A program made the position numbers and the translations under genes. The notes below the pieces were generated by a model that searched no databases, had not been told where the DNA came from, and worked only from the letters and a program-made list of their open reading frames with translations. Source: Ricinus communis (lineage: Eukaryota; Streptophyta; Magnoliopsida; Malpighiales; Euphorbiaceae). From it: 64,000 bases of DNA. The stretch lies in the NCBI RefSeq assembly GCF_019578655.1, contig NC_063259.1, forward strand, positions 28,445,277-28,509,276, in the 5' to 3' direction. Shown one piece after another: positions 1 through 11,721 of this stretch (its first letter is position 1; each line of letters opens with the position of its first letter).

Positions 1-988
1 GCGGTAAAGCAGATGCAGATGCGCCAAATATTTGATTTGATGGCGTGGCTTTTGTAACGTGTTCTCTTTTGCTTGCTTCGCGTTGTCCCTCACTCTTTGC
101 AAACTCGGATTTAGACATTACATCAAATTTGGCTTCCTTTCCAATGGGACAACATTGGAATTCAGTTCCATTATACTTATCTTATGCTAAATTCTTCCTT
201 TTTCCAGATTATATTGGTTACATATTGAATTTTGATCCAGCATTCTCTCATAAATATTAATTAATGGTATATAATTTACAATTTTCTTAATTTCCATACA
301 TTACAAATAATTAGATTAGTTCCTTCTTCCTATATGTTTCAGTTTTGTTAGTTCATACATTTATTTAACTTTAACTATCCAATTTGTAGTGTCTAATATC
401 TTGCTGTTCTTTTGACCATAAATGATAACCCATGCCCTAAAGGATAAAGGTCTCGTACTACAAAGAGACACATGGCTAAAATCCTTTCTTTTCTTTAATA
501 AAATAAAATTTAAAAAGATAGAGAGAGAAAGAGAGAGAATTATTCTCACACTCCGCTCCGCTCCATAAATAGTTCCCATCTGCATGTCATTTTCATGCAA
601 TACAACAGGCTGTAGTGTAGATCCAACCGTTTGTCCCTTCACCATTACCATGTGAACCTTTCTTTCTACCTTTAACCGTCTTTCTTTCGCTATCATAACA
701 ACCGTCCGATTTGCCGGAAATTTGTTAGAAGCTGCATTCCAAACTCCTTGCTCGCCTCTTGTCGGAGAATACAAACAATCTACGATTGTTTCCTTTTCCA
801 CTCTCAGACACAATACTCTCTTAACATATAATTTCAAATATTTAAATAAAATTTAATGCCTGGCGTTGGTTTCAAATTTCTGATTTGGGATTTTAGTGAG
901 AATTATTGTTGATTAAATATACTGATGGGTTTGGTAAATTATTAGGCATACGCCCAACGCGCAGGAGGAGTAGGACCAGTCCACTTCC

Positions 989-1023
<35 letters not shown>

Positions 1024-2401
1024 AAAGTATTCGGGTGTCAATTCAAGACACCTGGAAGATACATAATCCGATTTTTATCCAATGAAATCATTTTATTAGT
1101 ATTATCCTTTCTTAGTGGGACTTTTTTGATATTATCAAGAATCAAAATCAAAATAAATAAAATATTTATTTTAGCAAACTGATGACACTCACTACCAGTA
1201 AAAAGTTCTAATTTTTTTCATTTTTTATTATTTAAGATTTCATTTACTTACTTAATTAAATACTGGGGAGATTCGTTTGGATTGCATTGAACTATTTTGA
1301 TCTCCACATTCACTTCACTACTATTTATTTGTTTTTTACATAATAATGAACGCACATAAAAACAAACCAGGCATGTATCAAGAGTTATTTTAGTTACAGT
1401 ATTTTACCTTTTTGATTTCATACATACATACAAGAAAACATGAAAAGCCATTTGGGGCTCTGCCCACTTTTGTTTTGTTTTGGTTTTTTAGAAAGCTCTA
1501 AATCCACTTGCTCCAATACTGTTTATAGGGTAATAAGCTTTTAGCAGTTAGTATCTAAGAAAATAAATGTCCTTTTTCCTTTTCTTTAAAAGTATGAGGA
1601 GGCTCTTCTGTGAAGTAAGAGCTTCAAAAATTTACTGTTCAATGTAAAGTTTAATTGGTTATCAAATGATTGATGATTTCTTCTTTGTCTTAAAAAAGAA
1701 ATAAGGAATTAAAAAGATTTCATTGTCACTTGGGAAATCAAATACTTCAAAAAAGAGGCAACGTTGATGCATTAACAAACACTCTGTTATTATCACCGCC
1801 ATTCTAAACTATATTTAGCAAAATATGTTTACTTTTCTTTTTAATGTGTATGTATCCTAATGCATCTATGTATTTTATTACTAAACTATGCAATAGAATT
1901 TATAAACTAATTCTCGAATCATTAAGAGCCTTTGGCAATAATAACAATAACTTTTCTTTTTTCACTTTCTATTATAGATAATTTTAATTTATTTAAAAAT
2001 TATGCATATTCTAACACTCAATTTATTTGATTCTTTTTAAATAAAATTATGATTCATAAGATTTATTTAAAAATAAGAATAAGGGAAAAAGAATAAAGTA
2101 AAATTTTGGAGCTAATCTTTCTTATTTCTTATATTTATGAAGTGAATTTTGATTCTTAAAAATTTTAAAACTCGAGCAATATCAAGTTTGATTCTTTTTA
2201 AAAAAAAAAAAGAGTTAAAACTCAAATAAATTTTTTTTAATATTATATTTAGTTGAAATCTATTAAAAAATTATTTTATTTAAAGAAAATACATAAAAGA
2301 TAAAGTAAAATAAAAATAATAAAGTTGAAGGAAATATTTGATGTCGCACCATAAAATTTTTATTTTCAAATTTAAAGAAAAAAAAAGAAACAGAAAAGAG
2401 A
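1..2401. other. AT-rich gene-free left flank
   Basis: No recognisable gene. The open frames here are short, resemble no family I know, and lack convincing exon structure. The stretch holds a (TA)n microsatellite near 991-1021, several poly-A/T runs and a moderately GC-richer patch around 540-800. It ends at the target duplication of the Mutator-like element. Position 1 may lie downstream of, or inside, a gene that cannot be seen. Confidence 0.6.
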
Positions 2402-2410
2402 TCACAGGAA

Positions 2411-2662
2411 GGCTTAATTGCAAAAGAATTCTCCATCTTTGGCTTTTTTTCAATTTAATCACGTGTTTTTAATTGTAACAATGTCATGCACGATATTATC
2501 AATTTTGTCAAATCGATACATAAATGAAATTTCCGGTAAAGTTTATTCCACATGGCTGCCAGCGTTTTGGTAACTTAAAAACGTAGAAACGGTGCATTTT
2601 AAAGCAAAAGCAGAAATGCTGCGTTTTGCCCTATAGAAACGGTGCATTTTTCACATCTTAAA
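2411..2662 (+). repeat. left terminal inverted repeat of the MULE
   Basis: About 250 bp that match the reverse complement of 7508-7782 over nearly the whole length, including the shared blocks around TCAATTTTGTCAAATCGATA and GCAAAAGCAGAAAT. It lacks one ~24-bp internal unit (the CTATAGAAAC...GTTTTGCC motif) that the right end carries twice. In MULEs the TIRs carry transposase-binding sites and promoters. Confidence 0.92.
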
Positions 2663-3031
2663 TTGAAGATTCTTGTTTCCATATGCATCGTGCTTCATAT
2701 GCCCCAAATCTCTAATTCCCAAATTCATTTGCAATCTGTAACCCTAGTTTTCCTTATTCTCGTAGTTCATATGCCCCCAAATTGACATTTGTCTGCTAGT
2801 TTGAAGGTCGCGCATGGAAAAGGTAATGGTGTTGTATTAGGTTGATTGAAAGATTCATTTGGAACTTCTGATCCTGTAATGCTTCAATTGCGAGCTGGAT
2901 CAGTAGTTCGATGGCTTCACCCTGACATATGAATGTCTTCCTTATACGAAAGAGGTGATAAATCATTTGAAGGCTGAAAGGACGCATTAGAAGAGGTAAT
3001 GAAAGTGAAGATGGTAATGGAGTCAACTATT

Positions 3032-3121
3032 GCAGAAAACTTGATGACTACAGAAAGCTTGATGACTGCAAATAACTTGATGATTGCAGAAAACTTGATG
3101 ACTGCAGAAAGCTTAATTCTG
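3032..3121 (+). repeat. 18-bp tandem repeat, five units
   Basis: Five consecutive 18-base units of the form GCAGAAAACTTGATGACT (3032, 3050, 3068, 3086, 3104; the last is diverged), with 1-5 differences per unit. It lies inside the MULE between the left TIR and the end of the transposase. It gives an open frame encoding repeated six-residue units, but nothing else supports translation; a minisatellite is the simpler reading. Confidence 0.85.
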
Positions 3122-3604
3122 AGAAGAAAATGCTACAAAGAGAGTGTCCTGATGTGGTTTGAGAAAGTTTTGTATTGTACTGCTCATTGGTATTGGTATT
3201 GTAATGCCTATGAGTTTAGCTTAACTATTGGATAAATGTTTATTTTGTAACTTGAACAGAAATATTGAATAAATGACAATGTTAATTTATGATTATTGAG
3301 CATTTTGACATAGGCCATATAACTTGAAGTTGGATGCCTTTTGCATATATGGTACTAGTATAAATCATAAATGGAGAATACAAGTGTTTAAGAAGAGTAT
3401 GAATTGATGAAAATAAAGGCATTATCTGCCTTCAAAACATTCTGTTAATATGTGTGGGTACAAAGGCAGTATTTGCCTACAAAAAATTAGTGCAAAGGCT
3501 GCTACAAAGAAAGGCACAAGTCTGCAAACAAGATAACGGACACAATATTTGCCTAAAAAAGGAAATGTCATGCTCTACATTTAATCACAATTGCATTGTA
3601 CTAC

Positions 3605-6600
3605 TCAATTTGTTTGACTCTCTTGGGTTCTAACAGGTGCATCACCTCTCCCATCATTTTTAACTCCTCTGCCACGACCTCTGCCAGCTTTATTGTTTGT
3701 TGAACTTGCAATTGTTGGTTTGGCATAAGAGGGAACTGATTTGCCCTTACTTGTTGCTACCTTTGCTGATGCTGCCTTTGTACCAGAAATGAATTTCACT
3801 CTCCTTGATTCAGGCATCTAGAAACCAAACACAATTGTTCCATTAGACTAGGCATAAAATAATAAGAAATAAAATGTTGTATTGAATTTACCCTCAAATA
3901 CATGTTGCCAAAATCTTCAAAGATTCTAGCTCCATAACCTTGGTTAACCTGTTTGTACAACCATAATGAATACAAATTGCTTCCCACTGCTCAAATGTAA
4001 ACCAAATTCAAGTATTCAAATGTAAACCAAATACAAGTGTTCAAATAACTTACTAATGCAGTTTCTTTTTTCCTCCTTTAAGGTCCACTTGAAGGTGTGC
4101 CAGCAAATTGACTTGGTCCACTTGAACTAGGGACATCAGACTGAGTTGTTGGGGAACTTGCAGTAGATCCAAGTGCAGAAGTTGCTTTTTCGTGGCCTGC
4201 CACGCTTGACTGGCAGTTTAGGAGGCCTCTTGAAAGATGGATCATTTTTCATCTTACAACTCTTCTTTTTGTGCCCAACTCTTCCACAACTACATAAGTC
4301 ATTTGAATTCCTTGTCTAGATAGCTTATTAGGATTCTTTGGATCTTCAGTGATATCTCTCTTCCTGTTCTTCTTAGGTCTGCTAGGCATTTTTTTAAATT
4401 TGGGTGCCTTGATTGGAAGCCCATCAGCTTGTGGCCATATTTTTCTGCCATTCAGTGGCTCAAGAGCATTTTTGTAGGTTTCAATATAAGTTTCTACACT
4501 ATAGTACTTGTCCACAAAGATTGCACTATCCCGATTCATCCAATGAATGCTAGAACATGCATGGATACAAGGAATGATTGTTATCTGCTATGCTCTACAA
4601 GTACAAGTGTGCATATTGATATCAACCACAAACTAATCTTCTTCTATGTTCACTTGGAACTTGCCACCAACAGCAGGTTTGCAAGTACATAATCTGCTAT
4701 TGTACTTGATTTCTTCAAGCTTAGTTCTAATTCTAGGTGTGATTGAGTAAATTAAACCACTAGCATGCATCAACTTACTGTGCATTATCTCCATTAATTC
4801 ACATCTAATCTCTTCTAGCATGTCTATAATGGTCATACTCCTAAATTTTACAATGTAACAATTGAAGGTTTCACTGACATTGTTATCAATCATATCACAT
4901 TTAGGAAGCTCAAAAATAAGTGACTTACAAAATTTGGATGGATCCCTTTGTAAAAAATTGTTATAAGTAGCTTCATTCTCTACTTTAATTTGATCAATGG
5001 CTTCCTTATAAGCAGCTTCATAAGTACTTTTAGTTGCACTCCAAAACATATTTTTTAAAACTTGCCCCTTAAACTCCTTCTTTCAATTACAATAAACATG
5101 GCTAGCACAATTCCTATGTTCAGCAAAAGGTGCTAAGTTCTTTATAGCATTAGTAAGATCCTGTGCAATAAAGCAAATATAATTATTAAGCAAATACAAA
5201 TATAAAGTAAACAATAATTAAAACAGTCAAGAAAAATCACCTTTTGTTGGTTTGATATAAAAGTCCACCCTAAACCATCTGTAATTTGCAGCTCCTCTAA
5301 AATAATGGTTAAAAACCAAGTTCAAAAGTACTCATTTTCACATTCAACTATAGCCCAAAAGATGGGGAACATTTGATTGTTCCCATCTTTAGCAACTGCA
5401 CATAATAGTGTCCCTCCTAAAAAAGTTTTCAAAAAACACTCATTAAATCCAATAATGGGCCTGCAACCCTTTAAAAACCCTTTCCTCAAGGAACTAAAGC
5501 CTATGAAGAACCATTTAAAAGTGCAGTCTTCATCAAGGAGTAAATCAAATCTGTCTTCCTTATCCACCCTAAGCAATTCAGCTTTATAGCGTCTTAACTT
5601 AGTATAATGTTCCTATACAGACCCTTTTAGCATATTAAGTGCTTTCCATTTTGCCCTATAGCACTTTGTTCTTAACACTTGAACATATAACTTATCAAGT
5701 AAGTCATCCTCCAAGTCATTCACACTCCAATTGCCATTTCTTCTGAATCTATGTATATATTCTTTAGTTATCCATTCAGAGGTAGCTTGCCTATTTTTCA
5801 TCTCCCTAGGGCACCTATGCTCACCAACATATGTCTTAATAGCAAAGGTATGCTCTCTTTTAATCATGCTTCCATACAATCTCCATGGGCATTCCTTGTC
5901 ACATCTCATTTGAAGTTGGTACTTGCTGCTTCTCATCACCTGCACATTGCGACCATTAATAATTGCCCAATTACAAACTATAGCTTTGCACTGATATGCA
6001 TCTTCAAATCGCATTCCAAGAACCAGCTGTAAATACTTATGATCACATTTGGGATCATATACAACCCTCATTCTCCTCTTTCTTGAAGCCTCTTCAATGT
6101 CATCCTCATCAGTACTGTCTGAATTCACATCCCCATCAGAGTCTTCGTATTCACTTACAAAGTCATATGCTTCATGTTTAGCATTTTCTGCCTCAGTAGT
6201 GCCATCAGTAGATGATCTTTTGAACTGCAAACCAGTGTTGCCATGTAATCTGTCAGCAAGCTCATCAACAGGCACATAATTCTTATACTTTGCTGCCCTT
6301 TTCCTTGCTTCCACATACTCATCATCATCTAACAGTTCATTATCATTTAGTCCATCATCTGTGTCACTCTCATCAACTGGTAAGTACTCAGGATCCTCTT
6401 CTGATTCTACTTGCTGTTGCAATTGCTCACTATATTCAACACTGATATCAAATACAGTTTCATCTAAATCATCTAAATTGTCACTCTCATCCTCAGTTTC
6501 ATCTAAATCATCAGTCTTACTCTCATTCTCATCAACTGGTAAGTAGTCAGGATCCTCTTCTGTTTCTACTTCCTACTGCAATTGCTCACTATGTTCCTTA

Positions 6601-7007
6601 GTTTCATGTACACCTTCTGGATCTTCACTAATATAGTTAACACCACCATCTTTTCCATGATTAGATTGACTTGTGCCACCAGGCAATGCTACTTGTCCTT
6701 TCTCTCCTTCGACATAGACTTGTAATACTCCATTGCCTTCATCTATATACTTAATCATATCCATTAACTCTCTATCATCCACCATTTCCCTTAACCTATC
6801 ATTCAAACTCATTCCTGAAATCTTATAAGAAATCTTTGCCCCATAATACCCTAGTTTTTCTGCTTCATCAAGTATGTCCAAATATCATATCCTATCTGGG
6901 TCTAATCCATGTTTAGGCAAAATATCTCCACCTACATAAACTATATTCCCACAAACAGATGCAAAACGCCTACCATAGTTTATATATACAGAAAAGCTGT
7001 CAGACAT
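3605..7007 (-). pseudogene. MuDR-like transposase, degenerate
   Basis: Read on the minus strand from an ATG at 7007, the fragments follow the order of plant MuDR transposases: an N-terminal segment ending in YVGGDI-like sequence, an acidic spacer, the MuDR DNA-binding domain (about 5700-6050), the PF10551-type catalytic core (GCRPIIG at about 5460; GNNQMFPIFWA), the NNVSETFN block, a SWIM zinc finger (CTC...CIH at about 4555-4610), a zinc knuckle and a basic Gly-Arg tail. It is dead. In-frame stops lie at 6885-6887, 6573-6575, 5613-5615, 5322-5324, 5083-5085, 4633-4635 and 4588-4590. A frameshift cuts the zinc knuckle near 4280, and at least one more occurs beyond it. The first catalytic Asp is Asn (5442-5444) and the probable second one is Asn (5250-5252); the Glu of SETFN is kept. 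Introns are likely near 5235-5165 and in the tail. No functional product is expected. Confidence 0.9.
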
Positions 7008-7507
7008 TCTGTTGAAAGAGTGCATGAGTTAATATTTCAACAAGACAAACACAATACTTACATGAATAAGATCCTACAAACTATGACAAACTCAAATAAA
7101 TAAATACGAAAATCACAGTAAACTTAAATACATTTTGAGAAACCCGAAAGTGCAGTAATAAAAAATTGATTGATGCCCTACTCCACACATATCGCACTCA
7201 TCTCGTTAATGTAAAAGTTTCTTAGAAAAGCCATTAACAATGTAATAACTTACTTGTCCTTTTTCAGTGGTCGATACTTCAAGGGACCACAATGTTCGAT
7301 GGTTGTTGCTGTCTTTGCTGATTGAAGGGACCACAACGTGTTTGATTCTCAAAGCGGCTTCACTTTCACTCTCTTTTAGTTTCACTCTATTCTTCAAATG
7401 GTGTCAGTAATCACAAACGGTAAGAAATAACGGCTGTTTCAATTTTGGGGATTTAGGGTTTTCTTACACTATATACGCCGTCGTTTCGTTCTTTTTTTTG
7501 TTCCTAT

Positions 7508-7782
7508 TTAATATGTGAAAAATGCATCGTTTCTATAGGGCAAAACACATTGTTTCTATAAGGCAAAACGCAGTATTTCTGCTTTTGCTTTAAAACGCAT
7601 CGTTTCTACGTGTTTAAGTTACCAGAACGCCGGTAGCCATGTGAAATAAACTTCATCAAAAATTTCATTTATGTATCGATTTGACAAAATTGATAATGTC
7701 ACGCATAATATTATTATAATTAAAAATACGTGATTAATTTGAGAAAAATGCCAAAAGTCAAGAATTCTTTTGCAATTAAACC
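7508..7782 (-). repeat. right terminal inverted repeat of the MULE
   Basis: About 275 bp, the inverted partner of 2411-2662. The size difference is mostly an extra copy of a ~24-bp unit: TTTCTATAGGGCAAAAC and TTTCTATAAGGCAAAAC lie in tandem around 7531-7570. The transposase on the minus strand starts about 500 bp inside this end, so this TIR would have served as its promoter. Confidence 0.92.
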
Positions 7783-7791
7783 TCATAGGAA

Positions 7792-10085
7792 AGAAGAAGA
7801 GTAAGAGAAAAAAAAAAGGTAAAGTGAAAATGATTATTTTCCTTGAAAACAAAAGGAAAGAGCATAGCAAATAAATATCTGATATCTATTTAATATCATA
7901 GCCTCTTTGAAGTTTCTTAAACAGCTTTTTTGTTCTTTCTATTTTTATTGCTGAAATGAGCAAAAAAAAAAAAGGAAAAAGCCAATGAGGGAAAAACACG
8001 TGGATGCCTGGAGTACAGCGGTATATCGGAATAAATGCTTTTCTAATCCTTTACGCAGCGACCAGCACTGCAATTCAAATTTCTGACAGCGACTCCGTTT
8101 CCTTCGGCCTTAACGGCTTTAACGTCTAACGGCTTCCTTTCTTTTTGAGCAAAGGACAGCGTCATATGAGTTGCTTATTAGTTGGCGATTGGTTACACTA
8201 ACACGTTACACACAATACTATTATTTATACACTGCATACCCTTTGATTGATTGCTTTCCCCCTTTTCCTTTCTTTCTTTTTTCTTTTTCTTTTTCGCCCC
8301 TTTGGCTAAATGCCAATATTATTTTATTCTTCAAACCCTTCCATTATTAACCCTTTGTCTTATATATATATATATATATATACAGTGTTTGGCCATTTAT
8401 TTGTATTTTTATTTCATTAATTGTTTTTATTACTATGATATGAGCTTACTTATTAAATTATTATTTACTTTTTTCTATCTGTTTTAGTAATTGCATTTCA
8501 AAAGAAAATGAATACTTGTATTTGTATTTGTATTTGTACAGAAATAAAAGAAAAGTGGGTTTGAACTCATACATGTACATATTGAAGTTCATGCACTATT
8601 CGGAATATGATCATATAAGAATTGACACTCTACCAAAAAATATAAATTTGAGAAAGTAAGAGATCAAATGATGGACCCTCCTGTTTTCTTTTCTAATTTT
8701 AATGGCTCTGGGGACAAATTGCTAACACTTACAAGGACATATCAGATAGTGATTACTGCTCCTTTGATGTTGAAACTGCCAAATAAAATAATTGGACCAA
8801 CATTTAAATGAAAATTACAAATCTCCTGCCCTCAATATGATTTACTTTTAATAAAACAATTTATAGTTCGCAATCTCTATTACAATGTAGTGCAGTGAAA
8901 TATATATTATTATAATTGACCAATTTTTGATAAAAATGAAAAGTATAATTAAATATATACAAATATCTGTTGTGTTTGTTCTTTTGATTGCACCTTTTAA
9001 GAAAATGCAATCAAATTAGTATCTTGTAAATTATTTTATGTGCATGTTATTAAAATAAATAAAGGAATCATCCACGAGTCAACACGAAATGATTGGGCAA
9101 TTTGGCATCAACAGATTTTGTTATTATTTTTGTAAGAGGAAACAATTTGATTGAGAGCATCTTGGCTGGTTGGTAAATGTCAAAAAAGATGCCAACTATT
9201 ATCAGTTTTATGTCCATTCAAAGTGAGAAATTAATTATATTTTTATTTATGAAAAACTAATAGATCGAGATTAATACAATATAAAAAATATTATATATTT
9301 ATATTCATTATAAAAGTGATATATACCGTCACAGATAATTACCGGTAGAAATTATAAATTTGAGACACATATTTTATTTATAGTAAAATAAAATAACACA
9401 ACGGATGTGAAAATGTTTTTACCATTTAAATTGATTGGAAGGTTATTGTTTGTAGAAGTAGAGATAGGGAGAATCAATAGATTATGTTGTATTAAATAGG
9501 ACAGCGTGGCAAGGTTACTGTTGTAATTTGAACAACACTCAGTTTTGACTTTACAATTCATTAGATGGATAAAGCTTCAAACTTTGTATGCGCCGTAGAT
9601 AATGTAATAAAAATAAAAAACCTAGTCAATTGATAAATAACTGCTCATACCGAAACTCACCCAATTTCCTAATGGCACCGTAGATATTTTTCAAGAGCAA
9701 TGGAAAGATAGAATTCCTACTGCAGAGAGGAGTCGCAAGCCCACAAATTTAGGTATTTGCTCAGATTCAAGATTTATGTTGGTTTGACTAAAACCGATTA
9801 CCCATTTGTATTTCATATTTACATATTGTCAAGGAATAGCGGCAAAACCAACTCATATTCCGTGATGCCAAAGCATCAATTAAAAATATAAAAATAATAA
9901 AAAGAAGAGCTAGATCGAGCCAACAAGCCATTTCTCTTCATTTAATTAGCTTAGCTGGCCAGCCAAACAAACAGAAAAAGAAAAGCGGTGCTAATAACGG
10001 CGTCATAATAAACGGAGCCGAATGTTCCCTTTTATCCTCGACTTTCAAGGGAACGGGTCCGATAATTTATTTCTTTTAATTTATT
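7792..10085. other. AT-rich spacer between MULE and MEI2-like gene
   Basis: No gene recognised. The features are a moderately GC-rich patch at about 7990-8150 with an ACACGTGG G-box-like core near 7998, a TATA-like TATTTATAC near 8221 followed by a pyrimidine-rich run, and a (TA)n microsatellite at about 8361-8381. The patch resembles a promoter, but no open frame with family similarity follows it. Confidence 0.5.
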
Positions 10086-10089
10086 TATC

Positions 10090-10280
10090 CAAATATAATA
10101 TTATATATTATAATCTAATCTCATCTCTTTAATTACAACACTCCACACACCCAAACAGCCCCGCCTGTTTCTTTTCTGTTTTGTCTTTCTTTTCTTTTTC
10201 AAACCCAACTAACTTCAACATTTAACATAACTCCTCTCTCTCTTACACCTTTCTCTCTCTCTCTCTACAACTCAGCGAGT
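10090..10280 (+). promoter_or_regulatory. probable core promoter and start region of the MEI2-like gene
   Basis: An AT-rich TATA-like stretch (TTATATATTATAATC, about 10101-10115) is followed 30-40 bp later by a C/A-rich segment and then a long CT-repeat pyrimidine patch (about 10232-10266). This arrangement is common in plant promoters. The transcription start is inferred to be near 10135-10145. Confidence 0.5.
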
Positions 10281-10356
10281 TCCCGGCGAGAGTGAGAGAG
10301 ACCTCAGTCTTGCCGGAAATCTGCACCGGATTCTTTCATTGCTGGCTGCCGCTCTG

Positions 10357-10431
10357 ATGAATCGCCGGCTGCGTTTCTTGCCCGCTGAATTTGGAGAATC
10401 TAAAGTGAATTTTAATAATTGTGATGCTTAG
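10357..10431 (+). other. upstream ORF in the MEI2-like leader (24 codons)
   Basis: An ATG at 10357 opens a 24-codon frame ending with TAG at 10429-10431, in the inferred first non-coding exon and far ahead of the main ATG at 11722. It is the first substantial upstream frame after the inferred transcription start. Whether it is translated or conserved cannot be judged from this sequence. Confidence 0.45.
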
Positions 10432-10727
10432 ATAGAAGAAAACAAAAAGGCAAAGAAAGAAAAAAAAAAAAGAAAGAAAATATTCTCTTATTTCGTGTGG
10501 TGAGCAATATAGCTTGCAATGCAGAAGAAGCAAAAGGTGTTTTGTTAGGGTATTATATGCAAAGATCCTTTCTTTTATCTCCTCCTCCTCCTTCTCTCTT
10601 TATGATTTCTTAAAATAATTCATTTCTCTTAATCGTTCCTTCTGCTCGATCGCTCTACATCATTTCGAAATTTTGCTCAACTCTGGAGAGATACAGCGAA
10701 CTTCGGTGATATTTAATTTTTGTTGAG

Positions 10728-11624
10728 GTGCGTTTCACTAGGTCAAGTTTTGGTCTGAAAATTTGAACTTTTTTCTTTTCGCCAATTGTTACTGTGTGAT
10801 AAATCGAGAAATTTCAGCTTATTTTTGAGATTAGTCCTGCATAATTGTGATTGATTCTTAATAATTTGCGATCGGATTGGCAATTAGGTGATTTTTCCTC
10901 TCTACTATCTGTTGTTGCTGAATTATGTTCTCAAATTGATAACTTGGAGCTCCTTTTTGTTAAGTTTTAAAAAAAGATTTCTACTTTGAACTTTTCTTTG
11001 AAAAAACTGTTGTCTTTGCTTTATGTCTTAATTTTCTGGAAATGGAAAATTTACTTCAAGTGAGCTTTAAAGGGGGTACGGCGGATGTTTATTTTTATTA
11101 TTTTTTTTAATTTTTATTTCCACAACTAATAAGTAATTTACTTGTTCTTTTTCATTTCCTTCTCCATTTTTTTTCCTCAGCAACCAAATAGTTCTTTGTG
11201 TTTGGTCGTTGGTAGGTAGATAAGCTAGTGGCTCTCGTTTTCATAACAGTATCTTGATCTATATTTTTTTGTAAAGTTTCTTTAAAAGTTGTTAAAGAAA
11301 CAAGTTTGATTTTGGCAAGCAAATTCCCTTTTAGTTTTCCGATTGAACTGGAAAGTTCCCATCGTAGTTGCAACGAAGAATGGTGAGTCCGAATTTTGTT
11401 GCAAAGAAGAATCACACTTTTCGGATTTATGCTTTCTTCATTTAGATGACTGTTGTCCTGTTTCCTCTAGATTGCATTTTATTGTATTGGGTTGCTGAAC
11501 TAAGGTCTTTTTTTTGAAGAAAAAATTACTCCAGCATTCTAGTCTTTTGTATGTCAAAATCTTTGCTCTACTCAGCTCCACAATCTATCATATGTCGAAG
11601 ATGTTAATCTTTGGTTCTCTGCAG
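10728..11624 (+). other. 5'UTR intron of the MEI2-like gene
   Basis: The donor TTGAG|GTGCGT (10728) and the acceptor TTCTCTGCAG|AG (11624) bracket 897 T-rich bases without a usable coding frame, between the CT-rich leader and the exon holding the start codon. Leader introns are common in this family and often raise expression. The assignment rests on splice consensus only. Confidence 0.6.
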
Positions 11625-11721
11625 AGAAAAGGGGCAATGAACACTGTGCGGTGCCAGCAAGTTTGATAATAACGAACGTTCTGTTAGAGTTTTGAGATTT
11701 TTGGGTGTCTAAAGCCACGCC

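Larger units (their letters stand above)
2402..7791 (-). mobile_element. MuDR-type Mutator-like element (MULE) with 9-bp TSD
   Basis: A full-length class II element. The body spans 2411-7782 (5,372 bp). Both ends begin G-G-C/T-T-T-A-A-T-T-G-C-A-A-A-A-G and form long terminal inverted repeats. The flanks are TCACAGGAA (2402-2410) and TCATAGGAA (7783-7791), a 9-bp target-site duplication with one mismatch, which is the hallmark of Mutator insertion. Inside is one decayed MuDR-like transposase on the minus strand. The TSD mismatch, the divergence between the two TIRs and the damaged transposase all say the insertion is old and not autonomous. The 2.67-3.6 kb part between the left TIR and the transposase tail contains an 18-bp tandem repeat and no recognised gene. 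A trans-mobilised non-autonomous state cannot be excluded because the TIRs remain well conserved. Confidence 0.93.

Noticed and set aside
361..837. 158-aa minus-strand open frame
   Set aside because: No recognisable domain, composition drifts with AT content, ends in a GA-repeat-encoded Ser/Leu run, and no supporting exon or promoter structure.
5731..6546. Plus-strand open frames opposite the transposase (Ser/His-rich)
   Set aside because: They are reverse-strand shadows of the acidic and DNA-binding parts of the transposase.
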